DNA of 64,000 nucleotides. Origin: Actinoplanes sp. L3-i22. GTDB taxonomy: Bacteria > Actinomycetota > Actinomycetes > Mycobacteriales > Micromonosporaceae. Every line of letters begins with the position of its first letter. The first letter of the stretch is position 1. The notes beneath the pieces are model-generated. The model searched no databases, was not told the DNA's origin, and worked only from the letters and a program-made list of their open reading frames with translations. A program made the translations under genes and the position numbers. Below are positions 58,374 to 64,000 of the stretch, piece after piece. The DNA is taken from assembly GCF_019704555.1 (NCBI RefSeq), contig NZ_AP024745.1:10591501-10655500 (forward strand), written 5' to 3'.

Positions 58374-59300
58374 TCACAGGTGGGGCAGGACCTCCGAAGA
58401 CACCAGCTCCACGTGGTCAATATCGGACAGATCAAGAACCTGGGTAAAGAGCCGAGAAGCCCCCGCCCCCGCATACCGCTGGATCGTCTCGATCACCTCG
58501 GCCGGGGTGCCGACCACCCCACCGTTCTCCCGCATCTCCTCGACCTCCCGCCCGATCGCCGCGGCCCGCCGACGGACCTCGGCGTCGTCGCGCCCCACGC
58601 AGAGGACCGCGGCCGCGCTGAACGCCGGCGGCTCGGCCCGGCCGATCGCCGCGGAGGCCGCGCGGACCCGCTCGAACTGGGCCGGAAGGTCTTCGATCTT
58701 GGAGAACGGGGCGTTGAACTCGGCCGCGAACCGGGCCGCCAGGTCCGGGGTGCGCTTCTTGCCGTGGCCACCGACGATCACCGGCAGCGGCGACTGGGCC
58801 GGCTTCGGCAGCGCCGGCGAGTCGCTGACCTGGTAGTGCTTGCCGTCGAAGTCGAAGGTCGACCCGGCCGGCGTCTTCCACAGCCCGGTGATGATCTCGA
58901 GCTGCTCCTCGAGCCGGTCGAAACGTTCGCCGACCGCGGGGAACGGAATCCCGTACGCCTGGTGCTCGGCCTCGAACCAGCCGCCGCCGAGCCCGAGCTC
59001 GATCCGGCCGCCGCTCATCGCGTCGACCTGGGCGACCGCGATCGCCAGTGGCCCGGGCAGCCGGAACGTCGCGGAGCTGACCAGCGTGCCCAGCCGGATC
59101 CGGGAGGTCTGCACGGCCAGCGCGGCCAGGGTGATCCAGGCGTCGGAGGGCCCGGGCAGGCCGTCCCCGTCGCCCATCCGGAGGTAGTGGTCGGAGCGGA
59201 AGAATCCGTCGAAGCCGCCGTCCTCGGCGGCTTTTGCCACCCGCAGCAGGTCGTCGTGGCTGGCACCCTGCTGAGGTTCGGTGAAGATCACGAGACGCAT
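58374..59300 (-). CDS. LLM-class F420-dependent oxidoreductase
   Basis: 308 residues from ATG 59300. Bacterial luciferase-like TIM barrel: VIFTEPQQGASHDDLLRVAKAAEDGGFDGFFRSDHYL at the N-terminus, AQVDAMSGGRIELGLGGGWFEAEHQAYG in the middle, and SPLPVIVGGHGKKRTPDLAARFAAE. The TIGR03560-like actinobacterial group uses F420H2. The substrate is unknown. The longer frame to 59786 is antisense to the next gene and is rejected. It is divergent from the DUF62 gene. Confidence 0.88.
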   Translation of the reverse strand: MRLVIFTEPQQGASHDDLLRVAKAAEDGGFDGFFRSDHYLRMGDGDGLPGPSDAWITLAALAVQTSRIRLGTLVSSATFRLPGPLAIAVAQVDAMSGGRIELGLGGGWFEAEHQAYGIPFPAVGERFDRLEEQLEIITGLWKTPAGSTFDFDGKHYQVSDSPALPKPAQSPLPVIVGGHGKKRTPDLAARFAAEFNAPFSKIEDLPAQFERVRAASAAIGRAEPPAFSAAAVLCVGRDDAEVRRRAAAIGREVEEMRENGGVVGTPAEVIETIQRYAGAGASRLFTQVLDLSDIDHVELVSSEVLPHL

Positions 59301-59396
59301 GGCACCAACCCTGCCAGATCTTCCAGAGCGGGGTGAAACGAAGGCCGCGGCGTGCCCGCCCGCCATCCGGCGGCGACAGCCAGTAACGTCGCCTGC

Positions 59397-60188
59397 ATGC
59401 CCGGTTATGGATGGATCAGCTTCACCACGGACTATGGCACGTTCGACGGTTTCGTCGCGGCCTGCCACGGGTCGATCGCCCGAATCGCGCCGGATGTCCG
59501 CGTGATCGACATCACCCATCACGTGCCGCCCGCCGATGTGACCCGGGGCGCGGCCGTGCTGGCCCAGACCGCGCCGTTCCTCCCGGCGTCGGTCCATCTC
59601 GCGGTCGTCGACCCGGGCGTCGGCACGGCCCGCCGCGGCGTCGTGCTGACCACGGCGAACGGCCTGCTCGTCGGCCCGGACAACGGCCTGCTGATCTGGG
59701 CGGCCGAGGCGCTCGGCGGGATCATCGCGGCGCACGAGCTGACCAACAAGGACTGGACGCTCGGCGACGTGTCCCGGACGTTCCACGGGCGGGACGTGTT
59801 CGCCCCGGCCGCGGCCCGGCTCGCCGCGGGTGCGGAGCCGTCCGACGCCGGGCCGGCGGTCGATCCGGCCTCGCTGGTCCGCCTCCCCGACCCGGTGGCC
59901 AGCTTCGGCGACGGCTGGATCGAGGCCGAGGTGCTCACCGTCGACCGCTTCGGCAACGTGCAGCTGGCCGCCGACGGCACGATGCTCACCGGCCTCGGCT
60001 CCGACCTCACCGTCAACGGCACCGTCCGCGCCCGCCGCGGCGCCACGTTCGCCGACGTCAACGCCGGCGAGCTGCTGGTCTACACCGACTCCGCGGACCG
60101 CGTCGCGGTCGCGGTCAACAACGGCCGCGCGGTCGTCGTCCTCTCGGTCGTCCCCGGCGACATCATCCGCATCGCCGAGCGCCGCTGA
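59397..60188 (+). CDS. S-adenosylmethionine hydrolase (DUF62 family)
   Basis: 263 residues from ATG 59397. SAM hydroxide adenosyltransferase: splits SAM to adenosine and methionine. The conserved Asp is in ISFTTDYGTFDGFVA; LAVVDPGVGTARRG and GLLVGPDNGLLIWAAE are the other family marks, and the C-terminal barrel has VLTVDRFGNVQLA. Fluorinases and chlorinases are close relatives, but DUF62 hydrolase is the default call. It is divergent from the oxidoreductase. Confidence 0.9.
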   Translation: MPGYGWISFTTDYGTFDGFVAACHGSIARIAPDVRVIDITHHVPPADVTRGAAVLAQTAPFLPASVHLAVVDPGVGTARRGVVLTTANGLLVGPDNGLLIWAAEALGGIIAAHELTNKDWTLGDVSRTFHGRDVFAPAAARLAAGAEPSDAGPAVDPASLVRLPDPVASFGDGWIEAEVLTVDRFGNVQLAADGTMLTGLGSDLTVNGTVRARRGATFADVNAGELLVYTDSADRVAVAVNNGRAVVVLSVVPGDIIRIAERR

Positions 60189-60246
60189 AACAAACCCCCA
60201 AGATCAAATGCCTGCTTGGGTACGACGTGAGCCCCGCCAAGTCGTC

Positions 60247-60316
60247 CACCCCGAGCCGCCCACCCCGAGCCGCCCACCCCGAGCCGCCCACCCCGAGCCG
60301 CCCACCCCGAGCCGCC
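60247..60316. repeat. Five tandem 14-bp units (CACCCCGAGCCGCC)
   Basis: Perfect repeats at 60247, 60261, 60275, 60289 and 60303. They are followed by the next, unrelated array. Confidence 0.88.
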
Positions 60317-60401
60317 CACCCGGAGTTTGACCGTCCGGAGTTTGACCGTCCGGAGTTGACCAGCCGGAAGTTGACCAGCAGGAGGTTGACCAGCCGGAGT
60401 T
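60317..60401. repeat. Degenerate 14-15-bp array (CGGAGTTTGACCGTC type)
   Basis: Five units such as CGGAGTTTGACCGTC and CGGAGTTGACCAGC. Lies between the DUF62 gene and nei; no gene is supported in 60189-60468. Confidence 0.75.
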
Positions 60402-60468
60402 GGCCGCCCGGGAATGCGGGTATGTGGTCGGGCGACCGCTCCGAGCCGAACGCGTCAGGATGGTGGGT

Positions 60469-61515
60469 ATGCCGGAAGGGGACACCGTCTGGAACACCGC
60501 CCGCGTCATCGAGCGCGCCCTCACCGCCGAGATCCTGACCGGCTCGGACTTCCGGGTCCCACGCCTGGCGACAGCGGACCTGACCGGCTGGACCGTGGCC
60601 GAGTCGGCGAGCCGGGGCAAGCATCTGCTGCTCCGGCTGACCCGGGACGGCCAGGACCCACTCACCCTGCACTCGCACCTGCGGATGGACGGCGCCTGGC
60701 GGACCTACGCCCCGGGCGAACGCTGGACCGGCCGCCCCGCCCACCTGATCCGGGTGGTGCTGCGCTCCGCGCGGGCCGTGGCGGTCGGCTATCACCTGCA
60801 CGACCTCGAACTGGTGCCGACCGCCGACGAGGAGCGCCTGGTCGGCCACCTGGGGCCGGATCTGCTCGGCGCCGACTGGGATCCGGCCGAGGCGGTCCGG
60901 CGGATCGCCGGGCAGCCCACCGCCACCATCTCCGAGGCGCTGCTCGACCAGCGGAACCTGGCCGGGGTCGGCAACCTGTACCGGGCGGAGACGCTGTTCC
61001 TCCGCGGTCTGTGGCCGTGGACCCGGGTGGCCGACGTCGCCGACCTGACCGGCACGGTCGAGCTGGCGCAACGGCTGGTCGCGTCGAACCGGGGCCGCTG
61101 GACCCAGACCACGACCGGCTCGCTGCGCCGCGGCGAGACCAGCTATGTGTACGGCCGCCGGGCCCAGCCCTGCCGCCGATGCGGCTCAGCGATTCAAAAA
61201 GCCGAACGCTCGCCGCTGCTGAACAACCCGAGTCAAAGCGAGCCGGCCGCGGGCACGGACCGAAGCGAGCCGGCCGCAGGCACGGACCGAAGCGAGCCGG
61301 CCGCAGGCACGGACCGAAGTGAGCAGGCCGCGCGCACCGGACGAACTGAGCTGACCGCGAGCGCCGGAAGGCGTGGCCCGGCAACCGCCGGCAGAAGAGG
61401 CGGAACCGTCGCCGGAGCGACGGTAGCGGGACGGATCGGGGAGAAAGCGGAGCTGGAGGACCGCATCACTTACTGGTGCCCGCGCTGCCAGCCGAAGCCT
61501 GCCGAGGCGGGGTAG
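60469..61515 (+). CDS. nei: Endonuclease VIII (Nei) family DNA glycosylase with insertion in zinc finger
   Basis: 348 residues from ATG 60469, giving the catalytic N-terminus PEGD (Pro2, Glu3). Excises oxidised pyrimidines and cuts the AP site. LDQRNLAGVGNLYRAE is the H2TH region and RRGETSYVYGRR the substrate loop. The zinc finger starts as CRRCGSAIQKAERSP but is interrupted: about 80 residues of repeat (AAGTDRSEP) precede the second Cys pair in YWCPRCQ. The start lies after a repeat array. Its 3' end overlaps the convergent pspM by 50 bases. Confidence 0.87.
   Translation: MPEGDTVWNTARVIERALTAEILTGSDFRVPRLATADLTGWTVAESASRGKHLLLRLTRDGQDPLTLHSHLRMDGAWRTYAPGERWTGRPAHLIRVVLRSARAVAVGYHLHDLELVPTADEERLVGHLGPDLLGADWDPAEAVRRIAGQPTATISEALLDQRNLAGVGNLYRAETLFLRGLWPWTRVADVADLTGTVELAQRLVASNRGRWTQTTTGSLRRGETSYVYGRRAQPCRRCGSAIQKAERSPLLNNPSQSEPAAGTDRSEPAAGTDRSEPAAGTDRSEQAARTGRTELTASAGRRGPATAGRRGGTVAGATVAGRIGEKAELEDRITYWCPRCQPKPAEAG
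61237..61344 (+). repeat. 27-bp coding tandem repeat inside nei
   Basis: Three near-perfect units at 61237, 61264 and 61291, with a degenerate fourth to 61344. Each encodes SEPAAGTDR. In frame, so the reading of the zinc finger downstream is kept. Confidence 0.9.
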
Positions 61516-62269
61516 CGGTGAAGCGAGCCGTCCGATCCCGCAGCTCGGCCAGCCCGTCGGCGATCCCGCGCAGGCGTTCGGCGGCGTCGACCAGCCCGAA
61601 GTAGGCCGGGTGCCGAGCATCCGCGACCGGGTGCCCGTCCTCCGCCACATAGCTCGCCGCGGCCGCGACCAGCTCCTCGAACGCCTCCACGCCCTCGACG
61701 AACTGCTCGGCCAGCGCCGCGTGCGACTGCTCCAGCCCGGCGCGCTGGCCGGGCTGCCCGAGGGGGATGGCCCGTTCGACGCTCGCCACCCGCTGACCGA
61801 GGTCACGCAGCCACTGCTCGGCGGTCGCCGCCTCCAGCGCGGCCGTCTCGCCGGCACCGTCGAGCCGGCCGGCCAGGCCGAGCATGGTGGCCGAGGCGCG
61901 GTCCAGCCGGTCCCACGCGTCGGCGATCACCGAGCCGCGCAGCGCATACCGGTTCTTCTGGCGGCGGACCTCGTGCAGGACCGTGCGGCCGACCTGGGAC
62001 CGCTCCAGCGCCGCGGCGAACCGCGGGCCGGGCAGGCTCGCCGTGGGAGCGGGCTGAGCCGCCAGCTCGCGATAGTCACGCCACCGCCAGCGGGCCAGAA
62101 CCACCGAGGCGCCCGCCCCGGCGGCCCAGGCCGCGTCCGCGATGCCGATCCCCGAGTAGGGAACCAGGACGGCCGCGGCCGCGGTCAGGCCGCCGCCCAG
62201 GACGCTCCAGCGGCGCGCCGAACCACGCAGCCGCTTGAGCCGGCGGAAGTACTTGCCCCGCTCGTCCAC
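61466..62269 (-). CDS. pspM: Phage-shock/envelope stress protein PspM
   Basis: 267 residues from a GTG at 62269, 7 bases after AAGGA. Two closely spaced hydrophobic segments (SVLGGGLTAAAAVLVPYSGIG and DAAWAAGAGASVVLARW) near the N-terminus, then a helical cytoplasmic domain. In mycobacteria the order clgR-pspA-pspM matches, with PspM bringing PspA to the membrane. Ends overlapping nei by 50 bases. Confidence 0.78.
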   Translation of the reverse strand: MDERGKYFRRLKRLRGSARRWSVLGGGLTAAAAVLVPYSGIGIADAAWAAGAGASVVLARWRWRDYRELAAQPAPTASLPGPRFAAALERSQVGRTVLHEVRRQKNRYALRGSVIADAWDRLDRASATMLGLAGRLDGAGETAALEAATAEQWLRDLGQRVASVERAIPLGQPGQRAGLEQSHAALAEQFVEGVEAFEELVAAAASYVAEDGHPVADARHPAYFGLVDAAERLRGIADGLAELRDRTARFTATPPRQASAGSAGTSK

Positions 62270-62362
62270 GTCACGTCCTTCCGCCGCCGCCCAAGAAACC
62301 GAACCGCCGCCGCCGCTCAAAAAACCGAACCGCCGCCGCCGTTCGAGAAACCGAATCGGAGA
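62270..62362. repeat. Short repeats between pspA and pspM
   Basis: Three imperfect copies of AAACCGAACCGCCGCCGCCG. Too short for a gene; could influence read-through between the two genes. Confidence 0.5.
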
Positions 62363-63232
62363 TCAGCCCGCCGCCGAGGTGTCCCCGCGCTTCTGGTTCA
62401 TGCTGGCGCGGATCTCGTCGAGCCGCGCCACCCCGGCCGCGTCCCCGGCCGTCGTGGTGCTGTCCTGCTGCTGGCCGACCGCGGGCTGCGCCGCGGCGCC
62501 GCCCAGCTTCTCCCCCGCCATGCTGGCGCGGATCTGCTCCAGACGGGACGAGCCGGCCAGGTCCAGGCTGGACTTCTGCACCTCGAGCATGCGGCCCTCG
62601 ACCGAGTTGGAGGCCAGCTCGGCGCGCCCCATCGCGTTCGCGTACCGCTGCTCGATCTTGTCGCGCACCTGGTCCAGCGACGGGGTGTTGCCCGGCGCGG
62701 CGAGCTGCGACATCGACTCGAGCGACCGGGCCACGGTCTCCTGCATCTTGGCCTGCTCGAGCTGGCTGAGCAGACGGGACCGCTCGGCGATGCGCTGCTG
62801 GAGCACCATCGCGTTGTTCTCGACCGCCTTGCGGGCCTGGCCGGCGGCGCCGAGGGCCTGGTCGTGCAGGGTCTTCAGGTCCTCCATCGACTGCTCGCCG
62901 GAGACCAGCTGGGTGGCGAGCGTCTGCGCGGTCTGCTCATACTTCTGAGCCTCGGCCTCGTCGCCGGCGGCGCGGGCCCGGTCGGCCAGCACCAGCGCCT
63001 GACGGGCCATGCCCTGCAGCTTCTCGACCTCGGACATCTGCCGGGACAGCTTCATCTCGAGCTGCCGCTGGTTGCCGATGACGGCAGCGGCCTGCTGGAC
63101 GAGCGCCTGGTGCTGGCGCTGGGCATCCTCGATGGCCTGCTGGATCTGCACCTTCGGGTCGGCGTACTCGTCGATCTTCGCGCCGAAGAGCGCCATCATG
63201 TAATGCCAGCCCTTGACGAACGGGTTCGCCAT
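62363..63232 (-). CDS. pspA: Phage-shock protein A (PspA/IM30 family)
   Basis: 289 residues from ATG 63232; GAGGGG is 9-15 bases upstream. Starts [37 protein letters not shown], typical of the PspA/Vipp1 ESCRT-III-like fold, mostly coiled coil to residue about 215. The C-terminus has two related copies, [12 protein letters not shown] and [12 protein letters not shown]. It stabilises the membrane under stress; expected to be controlled by ClgR. Confidence 0.93.
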   Translation of the reverse strand: MANPFVKGWHYMMALFGAKIDEYADPKVQIQQAIEDAQRQHQALVQQAAAVIGNQRQLEMKLSRQMSEVEKLQGMARQALVLADRARAAGDEAEAQKYEQTAQTLATQLVSGEQSMEDLKTLHDQALGAAGQARKAVENNAMVLQQRIAERSRLLSQLEQAKMQETVARSLESMSQLAAPGNTPSLDQVRDKIEQRYANAMGRAELASNSVEGRMLEVQKSSLDLAGSSRLEQIRASMAGEKLGGAAAQPAVGQQQDSTTTAGDAAGVARLDEIRASMNQKRGDTSAAG

Positions 63233-63356
63233 CTCGCGGTATCCCCTCAATGTCGCTCGGTCGGTGGCGTCATGGCGAGACGGGTCTCGTCACCGACGCG
63301 AAACCATCGTGTCAGCCCGACGCCAGCGGCGCACGTGACCTACGGGGGATCTCAGG

Positions 63357-63407
63357 GTCACCCCTAGCGACGAGCCTGCCCACGAGGCTACGCCCCTCAG
63401 GGGTGAC
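63357..63407. promoter_or_regulatory. Nested inverted repeat between clgR and pspA
   Basis: Outer arms GTCACCCCT (63357-63365) and AGGGGTGAC (63399-63407) enclose a second pair AGCCT/AGGCT (63373-63377, 63385-63389). This gives a stem-loop with an inner hairpin, either an operator or a terminator/attenuator in the 386-base clgR-pspA gap. Confidence 0.55.
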
Positions 63408-63409
63408 GT

Positions 63410-63423
63410 TGCGAGGCGCGAAT
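63410..63423 (-). promoter_or_regulatory. Candidate ClgR operator
   Basis: Minus strand ATTCGC-GCCTC-GCA compares with the reported streptomycete ClgR box GTTCGC-N5-GCG with one difference in each half. Position between clgR and pspA fits control of pspA. Confidence 0.45.
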
Positions 63424-63618
63424 GGCCCCACCACAACGGCGAGAGTTCCGCAACCACCGCGGCTGACGAACGCGGACGGCGAAAGGCCCGAAAACGACGG
63501 AAGAAGCACGGTCGTTTTCGGGCCGGAAGGAAATCAGCGGGCAGGAATGCGGAGCCCACGAGTCAGTGGGCGGGGAAGAACGAGCATGCGAGCGGCAAGC
63601 ACAGTCGAGAAGGCCCGA

Positions 63619-64000
63619 CTATGCCGCGTAGATCACATCTCGCTTCTTGTTCCGCGTCGCGTGCAGGGTCGCCTTCAGCGGGGACTCCTGGCGGACCGAC
63701 ACCGAGACACTGCCGTCCGTCGCGACCTGGCGCGCGTGCTCGGCGTTCTGGCCGTCGACCGGGACGAGCACACCCTCCATGTTCTCCGCCAGCGACAGCG
63801 TGCTGCTGACCTCGCTGAGGAGCTCGGAGAGGCGGGCGCCCAACGCGTCACAGATGGCCGCGAGCAGCTCGCTGGAGGCCTCTTTCTGACCACGTTCGAT
63901 CTCGGACAGATAGCCCAGACTGACGTTCGCGGCGGTCGACACCTCGCGCAGCGTGCGGTGCTGTCCCTGCCGGCGCGCGCGAAGTGCGTCGCCGATAACC
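63619..64000 (-). CDS. clgR: ClgR, Clp/phage-shock gene activator (5' end cut by window edge)
   Basis: 127 residues are visible; the frame stays open to the right edge, so the start is outside. An HTH of the Cro/C1 kind ([40 protein letters not shown]) is followed by a helical region and a basic tail. In streptomycetes ClgR activates clp genes and is itself degraded by ClpP through its C-terminal Ala-Ala, and this protein ends ...VIYAA. It is upstream of pspA on the same strand, with a 386-base gap carrying operators. Confidence 0.88.
   Translation of the reverse strand, partial: VIGDALRARRQGQHRTLREVSTAANVSLGYLSEIERGQKEASSELLAAICDALGARLSELLSEVSSTLSLAENMEGVLVPVDGQNAEHARQVATDGSVSVSVRQESPLKATLHATRNKKRDVIYAA

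Noticed and set aside
59397..60188. Fluorinase or chlorinase assignment
   Set aside because: Cannot be separated from the common DUF62 hydrolase by eye; the neighbourhood shows no halometabolite genes.

Overview
The window is chromosomal DNA of a very GC-rich actinomycete. Codon third positions are almost always G or C, GTG and TTG starts are common, and the housekeeping order lexA/nrdR-nrdJ, hflX, dapF-miaA, miaB, gluABCD, rny, recX-recA, pspA-clgR matches the Streptomyces/Micromonosporaceae chromosome core. DUF3046 next to recA, a B12-dependent ribonucleotide reductase, F420-type oxidoreductase and UdgX all point to Actinobacteria. A filamentous Micromonosporaceae member (Actinoplanes-like) is my best guess; this is inference.

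Layout. 1-3158: end of an alpha/beta hydrolase, an MFS transporter and a small nucleotidyltransferase-fold protein. 3159-8130: nucleotide and SOS control, with nrdR-nrdJ leftward, lexA rightward, and a 46-residue membrane peptide and two SOS boxes between them. 8252-17848: a membrane protein with a Pro/Gln/Gly tail, hflX, malic enzyme, a complete IS30-family element, and the overlapping operon miaA-dapF-glycerophosphodiester phosphodiesterase. 18028-19239: a DUF349 protein with a strong terminator.

19549-32004 is the accessory block, inserted between miaA and miaB. It holds a three-gene overlapping operon that I recognise as the uncharacterised actinobacterial SCO2524-SCO2523-SCO2522 families, including a variant-P-loop ParA-like ATPase. 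A SCO2521-like gene lies 5.4 kb downstream. Between them on the other strand are a 1376-residue DUF4062-NACHT-HEAT protein (NLR-like, a plausible antiphage sensor) and a D-amino-acid-oxidase-like enzyme. Next comes a leftward pair: a membrane TrkA-N/RyR protein and a SLOG-fold protein, both classes associated with nucleotide-derived signals. This block is the best candidate for an undescribed system.

32050-45683: threonine/serine dehydratase with a divergent LysR regulator, miaB, a hypothetical gene, the glutamate ABC operon gluABCD, rny, a gene-poor 2 kb stretch with a dense GATC cluster, then recX, recA with two SOS boxes, and DUF3046. 45828-64000: UdgX, a MocR/PdxR regulator divergent from a flavin-fold/GNAT fusion, a LysE exporter, a Ser/Thr kinase, an Lhr helicase, an F420-type oxidoreductase, a DUF62 SAM hydrolase, a Nei glycosylase with a repeat insertion in its zinc finger, and the envelope-stress genes pspM, pspA and clgR (clgR runs off the right edge).

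DNA repair and stress genes recur throughout: lexA and recA share the same SOS box form, and recX, udgX, nei, lhr, nrdRJ and clgR are all present. Intergenic regions carry many short GC-rich tandem repeats and two copies of a roughly 90-bp dispersed element, one of which abuts the IS30 insertion.
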